A stretch of DNA of 64,000 bases from DAOSEC01 sp035362935 (GCA_035362935.1 DAOSEC010000007.1:16554-80553), one strand, 5' to 3'; numbered from the stretch's first letter, positions 1-8,517 are shown. The notes: generated from the letters alone by a model not told the origin. A program made the numbers and translations.

Positions 1-930
1 GAGTTTCCACATACCGTTCTTATGGCAGACGTCAACGGGTTAAAACTTGTGAATGACTCCTTTGGACACGATGAAGGAGATAAACTCCTTAAGAAAGTTG
101 CAACCATATTAACAAAAGTTTGTGGAAAAAAAGGATCCATTTATCGCATCGGCGGAGATGAATTTATTGTTTCCTTATCAAAAACAGACTACTTTGAAAC
201 CGATGAATATGTGAAAAAGCTTAAAACTCTATTTTCCAAAGAACGAATTTCAGGAATCGAGATTTCAGTTTCATTTGGATGGGCTACAAGAGACTTTGAA
301 TCAGTCACCATGCTTGAAATTATCAAACGTGCTGAAGATAACATGTATAAAAGCAAATTATATGAATCTCCAAGTATGAGAGGAAAAGCAATCAATACGG
401 TGTTAGATACTCTTTATATGAAAAGTTCAAAAGAAAAAGACCATGCATTAGGAGTACAACAACTTCTTGAACGATTTGCGAAAGCACTTAATTTACCATC
501 GGATAAAGTATTAGAATTAAGCAAGGCAGCAGAAATTCACGACATTGGAAAAATTATAATCGATGAAGCAATCCTTGATAAAAAAGGAAAGTTAACAGAT
601 ATTGAATTCATTGAAATGAAACGTCATCCAGAGGCAGGATATCGAATTTTGAGTACACTTCCTGAATTTGTGGATATCGCTCAATACATTTTAGCACACC
701 ACGAACGATGGGATGGGTCAGGTTATCCGAAAGGTCTCAAGAAAGACGACATTCCATTTGAGTCTCGTATGATGGCGATTTGTGATGCGTATTATGCGAT
801 GACATCTCAACGCTCGTATAAACCAAAATTAACCAAAGAAGAAGCAATCAAAGAACTAAAACGATGTGCGGAAACGCAGTTTGACCCATATTTAGTCACA
901 GAATTTATTACAAAAGTATTGGGAGAATAA
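1..930 (+). CDS. GGDEF/HD-GYP cyclic-di-GMP signalling protein, 5' end outside window
   Basis: The reading frame is open from base 1, so the N-terminus (probably a sensor domain) lies outside the window. The visible part begins inside a GGDEF domain (MADVNGLK metal-binding Asp; GGDEF at bases 151-165) and continues into a complete HD-GYP domain (HDIGK, then HHERWDGSGYP). GGDEF domains make cyclic-di-GMP and HD-GYP domains hydrolyse it, so the protein could do both. No RxxD inhibitory site sits five residues before GGDEF (the residues there are GKKG). A second protein of the same architecture is at 52744-54918. Net activity cannot be read from sequence. Confidence 0.9.
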   Translation, partial: EFPHTVLMADVNGLKLVNDSFGHDEGDKLLKKVATILTKVCGKKGSIYRIGGDEFIVSLSKTDYFETDEYVKKLKTLFSKERISGIEISVSFGWATRDFESVTMLEIIKRAEDNMYKSKLYESPSMRGKAINTVLDTLYMKSSKEKDHALGVQQLLERFAKALNLPSDKVLELSKAAEIHDIGKIIIDEAILDKKGKLTDIEFIEMKRHPEAGYRILSTLPEFVDIAQYILAHHERWDGSGYPKGLKKDDIPFESRMMAICDAYYAMTSQRSYKPKLTKEEAIKELKRCAETQFDPYLVTEFITKVLGE

Positions 931-942
931 CAAAGATAGATG

Positions 943-982
943 AATTTGAGTATTTTTGATGTCTGAAATACTCAAATTTTCT
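943..982 (+). terminator. Intrinsic terminator after GGDEF/HD-GYP gene
   Basis: A perfect 13-bp inverted repeat (943-955 with 966-978) has a 10-base loop and a short T run, and follows the stop codon directly. Confidence 0.75.
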
Positions 983-1007
983 TATTTACTAGAAATGAGG
1001 AAAATAT

Positions 1008-2378
1008 ATGTTTCAAGCAATAATCAACAAGCAAAACGAATTATTTCAAACAGGAGTAACAAAATCATATGCATTTCGCAAGAAACAATTAGAGATACTT
1101 GAAGAAATGATTCGTTCGAATGAACAAGCTATTTTAGAAGCAGTCAAACTTGATTTGGGTAAAAGCGAGTATGAAGCTTACATCACAGAACTATCGCTTA
1201 CTTACGAAGAAATACACATAGCCAAACGACATTTGAAACAGTGGATGAAACCGATTCGGGTAAAATCGAGTTTAACTACGCTTTTTGGATCTTCTCGTAT
1301 TTATAATGAGCCTTATGGAACTGTATGCATCATTTCTCCATGGAATTACCCCGTTCAACTCTCCTTTGTTCCTATGATTTCAGCAATCGCTGCTGGAAAC
1401 ACAATTGTTCTAAAGGTATCCTCAACATCAAAACATACAGCTAATTTATTGACCTCAATCATCAATCAAACCTTTGATTTGTCATACATTTATGCAACCG
1501 ATGCATCAAAAGATGATGCAGGAATGTTAATATCCAACAAATTTGATTACATCTTTTTTACAGGTAGTACACAAGTTGGGCAACAAGTGATGAAAGAGGC
1601 AGCAAAGCATCTCACTCCAGTCACATTAGAACTTGGTGGAAAGAGTCCGTGCATTGTTTTACGTGATGCCAATATTGCGTTAGCTGCGAGACGTATTGTC
1701 CTCNNNNNNNNNNAAATCATCAATACTGGGCAAACATGTGTCGCACCTGATTATATTTTGGTAGACGCAATAATCAAAGACAAACTAGTAGATGCACTAT
1801 GGAATACTTATCTTTCATTTTATCCGAATTCTTATCGTGAGGAGAGTTATCCAAAGATGATCGATTCAAAACAATTTCACCGGTTAGTGAGTATGTTAGA
1901 AAATCAGACCATTTTGCATGGCGGTAAAAGTGATCATAAAACATTGAAGATGGAGTTTACGATTCTTGATGAACCTAGTCGAGCTTCTCAAGCCATGAAC
2001 GAGGAAATCTTTGGTCCTATTTTACCGATTTTATCATTTGAGACATCAAGTGAAGCAAAAGATATCATTTATAGTATGGACAAACCACTTGCTTGCTATT
2101 TATTTACACAAGATAAAAAAGAAGAACAACGATGGATGAAAGACATTTCATTTGGTGGTGGTGCTATTAATGATTGTATTATGCATTTAGCCAATCCAAA
2201 TCTACCATTTGGTGGAGTAGGAGCATCAGGTATGGGATCCTATCATGCAAAATTTGGATTTGATACATTCTCACACCAAAAAAGTATTCTAAGAAGTAGC
2301 GGTTGGTTTGATTTACCACTCAAGTACCCACCATTTCACAAACGAAGCATCAAAACGATAAAAAGGATTATGAAATAA
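1008..2378 (+). CDS. Aldehyde dehydrogenase (class 3-like), with a sequencing gap
   Basis: NAD(P)-dependent oxidation of an aldehyde to a carboxylic acid; the substrate is not predictable. Family motifs are present: SPWNYP near residue 107, FTGSTQVG, ELGGKSP and the catalytic Cys in NTGQTCVAPDY. Length of about 456 residues matches short fatty-aldehyde-type ALDHs such as B. subtilis YwdH. Ten N (1704-1713) interrupt the codons just before the catalytic motif; the frame is kept, so the gene is probably intact. The start has a GAGGAAA ribosome site. A Nudix gene follows after one base, so the two are probably cotranscribed. Confidence 0.9.
   Translation: MFQAIINKQNELFQTGVTKSYAFRKKQLEILEEMIRSNEQAILEAVKLDLGKSEYEAYITELSLTYEEIHIAKRHLKQWMKPIRVKSSLTTLFGSSRIYNEPYGTVCIISPWNYPVQLSFVPMISAIAAGNTIVLKVSSTSKHTANLLTSIINQTFDLSYIYATDASKDDAGMLISNKFDYIFFTGSTQVGQQVMKEAAKHLTPVTLELGGKSPCIVLRDANIALAARRIVLXXXXIINTGQTCVAPDYILVDAIIKDKLVDALWNTYLSFYPNSYREESYPKMIDSKQFHRLVSMLENQTILHGGKSDHKTLKMEFTILDEPSRASQAMNEEIFGPILPILSFETSSEAKDIIYSMDKPLACYLFTQDKKEEQRWMKDISFGGGAINDCIMHLANPNLPFGGVGASGMGSYHAKFGFDTFSHQKSILRSSGWFDLPLKYPPFHKRSIKTIKRIMK
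1704..1713. other. Assembly gap (10 N) inside the aldehyde dehydrogenase gene
   Basis: A run of exactly ten N. Flanking residues RRIVL and IINTGQTC match a region where family members have about two residues (often GK) where the gap gives four X. This suggests roughly 4 bases are really missing and the 10 is a placeholder. Both lengths preserve frame. Confidence 0.95.
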
Positions 2379-2379
2379 C

Positions 2380-2892
2380 ATGGATTTATTATTTTATATT
2401 GAACGAGACAAACATTTGGATTTATCACTTCCTTCGATTGTTCGTAGAGCAAGTAGAGGTATTATCTTTATCAATAACAAATTATTAATGGTGCAATCCA
2501 AACTTTATAAGGAATATAAGTTTCCAGGAGGTGGAATTAAACCAAACGAATCATTTATTGACGGAATGAAACGAGAGGTCGCTGAAGAAACGGGATATTA
2601 CAATATTTATGATATTGAAGAATTTGGATATACCGTCGAATATCGGAAAGCACACGATCCTGGATTTGAAGCGTTTGTGCTGGAATCATATTACTATACC
2701 TGTAAGTGCACGTATGAAAAAACATTACCAAATTTAGATCCATATGAACAAGAATATGGATATGTTGCAGTATTGGTCGGTATCGAAGATGCAATCAACC
2801 AAAACAAGCAGCTTTTGGGAAATCCTCATATACCTTGGGTTGAACGAGAAACAAAAGTACTTGAGTTTTTACTTAAGAAAGCAAATCAGTAG
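2380..2892 (+). CDS. Nudix hydrolase
   Basis: Hydrolyses a nucleoside-diphosphate-linked substrate (not identifiable). A complete Nudix box lies at about residues 50-72 and fits Gx5Ex7REUxEExGU: GGIKPNE, seven residues, then REVAEETGY. The 170-residue protein starts one base after the ALDH stop, so it is probably translationally coupled. It could be a housekeeping or detoxifying enzyme linked to its ALDH neighbour; the pairing is context only. Confidence 0.85.
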   Translation: MDLLFYIERDKHLDLSLPSIVRRASRGIIFINNKLLMVQSKLYKEYKFPGGGIKPNESFIDGMKREVAEETGYYNIYDIEEFGYTVEYRKAHDPGFEAFVLESYYYTCKCTYEKTLPNLDPYEQEYGYVAVLVGIEDAINQNKQLLGNPHIPWVERETKVLEFLLKKANQ

Positions 2893-2949
2893 GATGATAG
2901 ATACCAAATAAAGTATACTATAGATAGAATCATAGAAGGAGGGAAATCT

Positions 2950-3408
2950 ATGTTACAAGTTGGTCAAAAAGTCAATAATTTTACATTACCAGATCAGTCA
3001 AACAAATTACATTCGCTGAGTGATTATCTTGGGAAAAAAGTTGTTATATATTTTTATCCCAAAGACAACACGCCTGGATGTACCAAGCAAGCATGTTTGT
3101 TTCGCGATACCTATTTGGAATTTAAACGCCTTGGTGTAGAAGTCATCGGCATCAGCAAGGATTCAAGCAAATCTCATCAAAAATTCGTAGATGATTTCGG
3201 ACTCCCATTCATTTTGTTAAGCGACGAGGAGAAAGTAGTCATTGATCAATTTGGTGTATGGCAAGAAAAGATGATGTATGGGAAAGTAACACATGGGGTT
3301 GCGAGAACAACATTTGTCTTAGATGAATCACATAATGTTGTTAAAGTATACGAAAAAGCAAACCCAGATACCAATGCATTAGACATTCTTGAATTTTTAA
3401 AGGCATAA
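2950..3408 (+). CDS. bcp: Thiol peroxidase, Bcp/PrxQ type
   Basis: Thioredoxin-dependent peroxiredoxin reducing peroxides in the cytosol. The motif TPGCTKQACLFRD places the peroxidatic Cys at 44 and a second Cys at 49, the spacing of PrxQ enzymes that form an intramolecular disulfide. Length (152 aa) is typical. The start has a strong GGAGGG site. Thioredoxin at 18418 and MsrA at 10236-11414 are other thiol-redox genes in the window. Confidence 0.93.
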   Translation: MLQVGQKVNNFTLPDQSNKLHSLSDYLGKKVVIYFYPKDNTPGCTKQACLFRDTYLEFKRLGVEVIGISKDSSKSHQKFVDDFGLPFILLSDEEKVVIDQFGVWQEKMMYGKVTHGVARTTFVLDESHNVVKVYEKANPDTNALDILEFLKA

Positions 3409-3412
3409 ACGA

Positions 3413-3445
3413 AAACCATATCTAGCAATAGATATGGTTTCTTAT
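3413..3445 (+). terminator. Intrinsic terminator after bcp
   Basis: An 11-bp perfect stem (3413-3423 with 3430-3440) has a 6-base loop and is followed by a modest T stretch. Confidence 0.65.
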
Positions 3446-3466
3446 TGACAAAAGGAGTTGTTGTTT

Positions 3467-4117
3467 TTGAATAACATCATTGGAATTATGATAAGCGTTG
3501 GCTACGTATTTGTCATAATCGGTGTATTATACTTCATAAGAGAAAAAACAAACATTGCTTTAATGTACCGTCGTAAAATCATTCACATATCGATTGCGAA
3601 CTGGTGGATCATTGCGATGATCTTTTTTGACAATGTAATCTATGCATCTATTATTCCACTTATCTTACTCATTTTAAACTATGCTTCAACAAAAATCAAA
3701 ATATTAGAAGAAGTTGATGAAGTTGGAACATCTTATGGTACCATCTATTATCCGCTTTCCATGTTAATCCTCGTCATTTTATTTTTTGGATTCATCAAAG
3801 CACCATACATTGGATTAGTAGGGGCTATGATTATGGGGTATGGAGACGGATTTGCCGGTCTTGTTGGTCAACTCTTTGGGAAATACAAACATAGTTTTCA
3901 TAAAACTTGGATAGGTTCCATGGTAATGTTTGGTATAAGTTTCATAATAACACTCACAGTTGCTTTCATTTATCAAACACCAAATATGTTGTTTAGTGCA
4001 GTACTTGTTGCGTTGCTTGCGACACTATTAGAAGCAGTCGGTGATAAAGGAATTGATAACTTAACCGTACCAATCGCATCCTCTTGTTTGTTTTTCTTGA
4101 TTCAATTGTTGTCATAA
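3467..4117 (+). CDS. SEC59/DGK1/VTE5-family lipid kinase-like membrane protein
   Basis: Multi-pass membrane protein of about 216 residues. It shows the RRKIIHI motif near the N-terminus and GDGFAGLVGQLFGK followed by KTWIGS near the middle, typical of CTP-dependent dolichol/diacylglycerol/phytol kinases. A lipid-alcohol kinase role is inferred from family only. I prefer the TTG at 3467, nine bases after AAGGAG (3452-3457), over TTG codons at 3458 and 3461 that are too close to it. The substrate could be diacylglycerol or a polyprenol. Confidence 0.7.
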   Translation: MNNIIGIMISVGYVFVIIGVLYFIREKTNIALMYRRKIIHISIANWWIIAMIFFDNVIYASIIPLILLILNYASTKIKILEEVDEVGTSYGTIYYPLSMLILVILFFGFIKAPYIGLVGAMIMGYGDGFAGLVGQLFGKYKHSFHKTWIGSMVMFGISFIITLTVAFIYQTPNMLFSAVLVALLATLLEAVGDKGIDNLTVPIASSCLFFLIQLLS

Positions 4118-4130
4118 CAATGCAAATTGA

Positions 4131-4159
4131 TTGAACAAATGATTAGAATTCGTTACAAT
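4131..4159 (+). promoter_or_regulatory. Strong sigma-A promoter driving a non-coding region
   Basis: A -35 TTGAAC (4131-4136) and -10 TACAAT (4154-4159) are separated by 17 bp. The expected start is near 4166. No coding frame follows before the terminator at 4257-4289. Confidence 0.65.
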
Positions 4160-4165
4160 GATAGT

Positions 4166-4290
4166 GAACTTGATTGTGGGGGACTTTTTTAGCAATTGAG
4201 TTTAAGGTGGATGTTATTCTAACTCTAGATCGTCACAGTTCGGGAAAGAGACATTCAAAAAGGAGATGAATTTTTTCATCTCCTTTTTCG
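4166..4290 (+). ncRNA. Candidate small RNA of unknown class
   Basis: About 120 bases lie between a good promoter and a strong terminator on the plus strand, with no plausible ORF. Internal pairing is possible, for example GAGTT at 4198-4202 with AACTC at 4221-4225. I do not recognise SRP RNA, 6S RNA, tmRNA, RNase P RNA or a known riboswitch here. It is the only stretch in the window with a promoter-terminator pair and nothing coding between. Confidence 0.4.
4257..4290. terminator. Bidirectional intrinsic terminator
   Basis: A 13-bp perfect stem (4257-4269 with 4276-4288) has A and T runs on both sides. It can end the candidate small RNA on the plus strand and the ABC transporter operon on the minus strand. 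Confidence 0.8.
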
Positions 4291-4295
4291 TTTGA

Positions 4296-4985
4296 TTAGT
4301 AGTTTTTGATATCTAAATTGATACGTCCATCTTTGATTTCAATGATTCGGTCCGCTTTTTCAGCGATTTTACGATCATGAGTGATGATGATAAAGGTTGT
4401 CTTATACTTTTTGTTGATGTCTCTTAATAACTGGTATACTTGTTCAGTAGAATCAGAATCAAGATTTCCAGTTGGTTCATCCGCTAAGACGATCTTTGGG
4501 TTATTAATCAAACTTCTTGCGATTGCTGTTCGCTGTTGTTGTCCTCCTGACATATTGACGGCTAAGTTGTTCTTTACCTTCGATAGTCCTACAATATCAA
4601 GGAGTTCATGTGCTCGGTCGATGATTTCTTTTGGCACATTTGGGTTTTGAATTTTATAAGGCATTAATACATTTTCAAGCGCAGTAAACTCTGGAAGCAA
4701 ATAGTGAAATTGGAAAATAAATCCTAGAGTTTGGTTTCTAAGTTCTGCTAGTTTGTTTTTATTTAAAGTCGTTGTTAATACATTGTTGATGTATATTTCA
4801 CCACTAGTTGGTTGATCAAGAGTACCTAAAATGTTAAGCAAAGTCGATTTACCAGACCCACTTTGTCCGATGATAGAGTTAAATGAATGTTCTTCGAAAG
4901 CCAAATCAACATCAAACAACACTTGTGTTTGAAACTTTGTTCCATATATTTTATTGATTTTTTTTAATTCTACGACATTAGCCAT
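4296..4985 (-). CDS. ABC transporter ATP-binding protein, LolD/MacB type
   Basis: ATPase subunit of a type VII ABC system that works with an FtsX/MacB-fold permease. Visible are Walker A GQSGSGKST (about residue 40), Q-loop QFHYLLPE, signature MSGGQQQR, Walker B IVLADEPTGNLD and the switch HD. Length 229 is standard. It overlaps the permease gene by 8 bases. In organisms without an outer membrane such systems export lipoproteins or peptides, or transmit mechanical force; the substrate is unknown here. Confidence 0.92.
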   Translation of the reverse strand: MANVVELKKINKIYGTKFQTQVLFDVDLAFEEHSFNSIIGQSGSGKSTLLNILGTLDQPTSGEIYINNVLTTTLNKNKLAELRNQTLGFIFQFHYLLPEFTALENVLMPYKIQNPNVPKEIIDRAHELLDIVGLSKVKNNLAVNMSGGQQQRTAIARSLINNPKIVLADEPTGNLDSDSTEQVYQLLRDINKKYKTTFIIITHDRKIAEKADRIIEIKDGRINLDIKNY

Positions 4986-6138
4986 TGCGAATCACCTCGA
5001 TGACACTTAATTTTGAAGACTTCCGTGCAGGGATTAACGATGCTAGTGTAGCAGCGAACACAGCAATCAAAGCCGATAATGCGATGAAGTTTGGATCAAT
5101 GAATAGTGCAATGATCGGTTCATTGTTTGCATCCAAAGCAAATGTAGTGAAGGAGTAAGCAAGACCTAAACCAAATAATACTCCAAAAAACGCTCCGAAT
5201 ATTCCTAGAATCAGTCCTTCAAACAAAAAGACAAAACTTGCTTGGATATCTTTGATTCCCATGGCTTTTAATATTCCAATTTGTTTTGATTTTTGCATAA
5301 CGGTGATTGCTAATACACTTGAAATACCTAAAACAACCGATATCATAACAAACACTTGAATCATCAAGGAAGAGATGCTTTGTCCGTTTAATCCGCTTAA
5401 CAAATCTTGATTGAGATCTTTCCAGTTTTCAACGATTAACGAATCACTGTTTAATGCTGTGATGATATTTGTAGCTGTTTCATCCGCTAAAAAGACATCT
5501 TTTACTTGCATTTCAATGGATGTTGCTTGATTGTTTAATCCTAATATTGATTGAGCTGTTGGAATGGTTGTGATCACCCATGTTTTATTAATGGTAGATA
5601 CTTTAAAATCATAAACACCAACGACTTTCACTGTTTGCGAATTCCCAAGAGGAATTGATAAGGTAATCGTATCATTTAAGGATAGTCCAAAAGATTCAAA
5701 CAAATCTTTCCCAAGAATAACATCATTTTGAGTAAGAGGCAACGTACCTTCAATCAATTTATTATCAAATTTATAGATTTGATTTGCATCCTCAATATGG
5801 AATCCTCTTAATAAAATCGGTTCGGTTTGGTCATCTTGAATCAAGGAACCAGCTCCGTCTACTGCGACATTTAAGGACTCAATGTTTGAATCTACACTTG
5901 GTAATAGAAGTAAATAGAATGAATAATTATCAATATAATCACCTCTAGTTGATGGTTTGACTGTGATTTGAGAACTACTACCAATTGTCGTATTGACCAA
6001 ATCCTTTTGTAATCCTTGAATCAAAGAACCAATAAAGACTTGAACACTCACTCCAACAGCAATCCCTAATATGATGACAATTGTTTGTGTTTTGGCAGAT
6101 TTTAAAAATCTAATTGCGATTTGTAGTGCTAGTTTCAT
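4978..6138 (-). CDS. ABC transporter permease, LolC/MacB/FtsX type
   Basis: A 386-residue permease. It has an N-terminal helix (TIVIILGIAVGVSVQVFIG), a large extracytoplasmic domain of about 200 residues, then three C-terminal helices, which is the MacB/LolC layout. It overlaps the upstream cobalamin-binding gene by 29 bases and the downstream ATPase by 8, so the three are one tightly coupled operon. There is no second permease, so it probably works as a homodimer. Confidence 0.88.
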   Translation of the reverse strand: MKLALQIAIRFLKSAKTQTIVIILGIAVGVSVQVFIGSLIQGLQKDLVNTTIGSSSQITVKPSTRGDYIDNYSFYLLLLPSVDSNIESLNVAVDGAGSLIQDDQTEPILLRGFHIEDANQIYKFDNKLIEGTLPLTQNDVILGKDLFESFGLSLNDTITLSIPLGNSQTVKVVGVYDFKVSTINKTWVITTIPTAQSILGLNNQATSIEMQVKDVFLADETATNIITALNSDSLIVENWKDLNQDLLSGLNGQSISSLMIQVFVMISVVLGISSVLAITVMQKSKQIGILKAMGIKDIQASFVFLFEGLILGIFGAFFGVLFGLGLAYSFTTFALDANNEPIIALFIDPNFIALSALIAVFAATLASLIPARKSSKLSVIEVIRNG

Positions 6139-6781
6139 GAGCTACCTCCTTTGCTAACTCGAAGATATCGGATGTAGATTGGAAGTAGTAATGATATTTT
6201 ACTGTTTTTTTGCTGGATTCTTCCTGGAATGCTTGGCCACCAATGATAATTTTCACATCTGGGTAGTTTGCATAAATGTGTTCGGTAACAAATTTAGTAG
6301 CGACTACATTGTAAAAGTTTGTTACACTAAGTGCGATGTAATCAGGTCTAAATGCAGGAATTGCTTTGATGATTTGATCGTTTGGTGTGTTCGCACCAAT
6401 GAAGGTTGCATCAAATCCTGCAAGATTTAAATAATGAGTGACAATGATTGCTCCGATTTCATGAAATTCCTCTTTTGGACAAACCACAATCACTTTCTTA
6501 TTTAGTTGTGGAACATTGCGTTTTTGGTCCATGACAAAAGGATAGGTTACTTCTAAAATTGTTCGGATAATCGAACTTCGCAAATGTTCTTTCCATATGC
6601 AAATTGCTTCGTCTTTCTCCTTACATGTAAAACCAACCAGGGCTGGTCTTAATAGTTGATCGTAGATTTCATCTAACGTTGCAAGTTTGTTTTCTAATAA
6701 CGATAACACAAATGCAACCGATGCATCTTTGTTTTCTTGATCGAGTAAGGTTATAAATTGTTGATAAAGACTATGCTCCAT
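6110..6781 (-). CDS. Cobalamin (B12)-binding domain protein
   Basis: A 223-residue protein with an N-terminal helical B12-cap-like domain containing WKEHLRSS, then a Rossmann B12-binding domain. The DxHxxG cobalt-ligand motif reads EFHEIG (Glu for Asp, His kept), with GANTPND, SVTNF and IIIGGQAF downstream. It resembles the C-terminal half of CarH-like regulators without a DNA-binding domain. The Trp of the CarH Wx9EH light-sensing motif is not at its expected place. No methyltransferase or mutase partner is adjacent; instead it leads an ABC transporter operon. Start has an AGGAGGC site. Confidence 0.75.
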   Translation of the reverse strand: MEHSLYQQFITLLDQENKDASVAFVLSLLENKLATLDEIYDQLLRPALVGFTCKEKDEAICIWKEHLRSSIIRTILEVTYPFVMDQKRNVPQLNKKVIVVCPKEEFHEIGAIIVTHYLNLAGFDATFIGANTPNDQIIKAIPAFRPDYIALSVTNFYNVVATKFVTEHIYANYPDVKIIIGGQAFQEESSKKTVKYHYYFQSTSDIFELAKEVAHETSTTNRN

Positions 6782-6806
6782 ACATGTCGCCTCCTAATAC
6801 CCTTTT

Positions 6807-6834
6807 ATTATAAACGAATGAACAAAAAAGTCAA
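6807..6834 (-). promoter_or_regulatory. Promoter of the B12-binding/ABC operon
   Basis: On the minus strand, -35 TTGACT (6834-6829) and -10 TATAAT (6812-6807) are separated by 16 bp and lie just upstream of the AGGAGGC ribosome site. Confidence 0.7.
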
Positions 6835-6947
6835 TAACGTTGCTTTCAAAAATGAATGATTGTATATGATTCATAGAAACATCCAATCCGACCATTGAAA
6901 TAAACAGTATAACAAATGCATCCATTTTAGTAAATAATGAAAAAGAG

Positions 6948-6978
6948 TTGACTAAATCTTTCTTTTCAAGTAAAATAT
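6948..6978 (+). promoter_or_regulatory. Promoter of the hisS-aspS operon
   Basis: TTGACT (6948-6953) and TAAAAT (6973-6978) have a rather long 19-bp spacer. It lies just upstream of the T-box leader. The 440-base gap between the B12 gene and hisS holds only the two divergent promoters and this leader. Confidence 0.5.
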
Positions 6979-6984
6979 ACCTAT

Positions 6985-7202
6985 GTAAATCATCCGGTGA
7001 TTGAGTGGTTGATGAAGGTCTATTTAGAGAGTTCTGCGTTGGTGAAAGTAGAATGAGACATTCATTGATGTGACAACTCATAAGGAAACTAAGGACGTAA
7101 GATATGCGTTAAATTCGTTAAAGAGCACTTGCAAAAGTGAACTAAGGTGGCACCGCGGAAGAAAATTCGTCCTTAGGTAAAGATTTTCTTTACCTATTTT
7201 TT
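6985..7202 (+). promoter_or_regulatory. T-box leader of hisS-aspS, probable Asp specifier
   Basis: The T-box sequence AAGGTGGCACCGCGG is at 7144-7158. Stem I is closed by TGAGT (7004-7008) with ACTCA (7076-7080), and inside it ATGAA (7014-7018) with TTCAT (7061-7065). The internal loop between these pairs has GATGTGACA on its 3' side, so the specifier is probably GAC (7072-7074), an aspartate codon. AGAGAG and GTTGGTG in the distal arm fit the family. The terminator stem 7174-7183 with 7187-7196 plus a T run ends the leader. Uncharged tRNA should stabilise the antiterminator and raise expression of both synthetases. Confidence 0.9.
7174..7202 (+). terminator. T-box controlled terminator upstream of hisS
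   Basis: A 10-bp perfect stem (7174-7183 with 7187-7196) has a TTT loop and a six-T tail. Its 5' side adjoins the antiterminator region. Confidence 0.85.
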
Positions 7203-7221
7203 CATATTTAGGAGGGTTATT

Positions 7222-8517
7222 ATGAGTTTTCAAAAAATCAAAGGAACACTAGATTTCTATGGAGTCGAAAAACGTAAGTTTCGCAGGGTAGAAATGGTTG
7301 CGAAAGAGGTATCCTCTAGATGGGGATTCCAAGAAATGGATACACCGATATTTGAGGCAACCGAACTATTCCAACGAGGAGTAGGGGATGATACTGATAT
7401 CGTATCAAAAGAAATGTATACCTTCTTAGATAAGGGAAATCGTTCATTAACATTAAGACCAGAAGGGACAGCATCCATCACAAGAGCAATCGTGGAAAAC
7501 AAACTTTATGCAAATCCACTGCCACTTAAAGTATCGTACTTTGGTCCAATGTTTCGCTATGAGCGTCCTCAAGCAGGAAGAATGCGTCAGTTTACTCAAT
7601 TTGGAGTAGAAATTTTTGGTATGGAATCACCGAAACTTGATGCTGATTTGATTTGTTTGGCATTTACTATATTTCAAGAACTTGGGCTTACCAAGTTGAA
7701 AATCAAATTAAACTCACTTGGAGATCAATCCTCTCGTACGGCATATCAAACAGCGTTAAAAGAGTATTTTACTCCGCTTGTGGAAAATATGTGTCAAGAT
7801 TGTAAAACAAGAGTAAATAAAAATCCTTTGCGTATTTTAGATTGCAAAGTAGATCAAGGAAAAGATGAAATAAAGAACGCTCCAAAAATGAAGGATTTCT
7901 TAAATGAAGAGTCGTTACAGTTTCTAACTGAAATTGAAACAGTGTTGAAATTCTTAAACGTTCCTTATGAACTAGATGAAAATTTAGTGCGTGGACTTGA
8001 TTATTATACCAATACCGTATTTGAAATTGTTTATGATGATCCTACTTCAAACATCAACGGATTAGCACTTTGTGGAGGGGGAAGATATAATGGTCTATCA
8101 AAAGAACTAGGTGGACCAGAGTTAAAAGCAATCGGGTATGCATTTGGAGTCGAACGCGTGATGATGGCAATTGATCAAACCAATGGATGGAAAGGTCTAT
8201 CGTTTGATGCGGATGTCATGATCATCGCACTGAGTGACCAAGCGAAACTAGAATCTATGAAATTAGCAAACACCTTACGAAAGTATGGAAAATATGTGGA
8301 ACTTGATTATGTGAATACCAGTTTAAAACCACAGTTCAAATTATCTGATCGAAGCAACGCATCAACGATTTTGATTATTGGTGATGATGAAATTGCTTCA
8401 GGCAATATTTCCGTAAAAACAAAAGAAAGTAGTACACAAACACAAATAACAATCAAAGAACTTATGAACTATTTGAATATAGTAGGAGTAGAAGAATATG
8501 CGTACACACAAAAATAA
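7222..8517 (+). CDS. hisS: Histidyl-tRNA synthetase
   Basis: Class II synthetase charging tRNA-His. Motif 2 region RYERPQAGRMRQFTQFGVE, the histidine signature LVRGLDYYTNTVFEI, and motif 3 region AIGYAFGVERV are all present, followed by the C-terminal anticodon-binding domain. 431 residues is normal. The start follows GGAGGG. aspS overlaps its 3' end by 20 bases, so the two are one operon under the T-box. Confidence 0.98.
   Translation: MSFQKIKGTLDFYGVEKRKFRRVEMVAKEVSSRWGFQEMDTPIFEATELFQRGVGDDTDIVSKEMYTFLDKGNRSLTLRPEGTASITRAIVENKLYANPLPLKVSYFGPMFRYERPQAGRMRQFTQFGVEIFGMESPKLDADLICLAFTIFQELGLTKLKIKLNSLGDQSSRTAYQTALKEYFTPLVENMCQDCKTRVNKNPLRILDCKVDQGKDEIKNAPKMKDFLNEESLQFLTEIETVLKFLNVPYELDENLVRGLDYYTNTVFEIVYDDPTSNINGLALCGGGRYNGLSKELGGPELKAIGYAFGVERVMMAIDQTNGWKGLSFDADVMIIALSDQAKLESMKLANTLRKYGKYVELDYVNTSLKPQFKLSDRSNASTILIIGDDEIASGNISVKTKESSTQTQITIKELMNYLNIVGVEEYAYTQK

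Noticed and set aside
1704..1713. Frameshift or pseudogene in the aldehyde dehydrogenase
   Set aside because: The only interruption is N bases; the frame continues with all motifs intact on both sides.
6794..7081. Open frame of 95 codons on the minus strand between the B12 gene and hisS
   Set aside because: It is antisense to the T-box leader and hisS promoter, has no ribosome site and no recognisable protein features.
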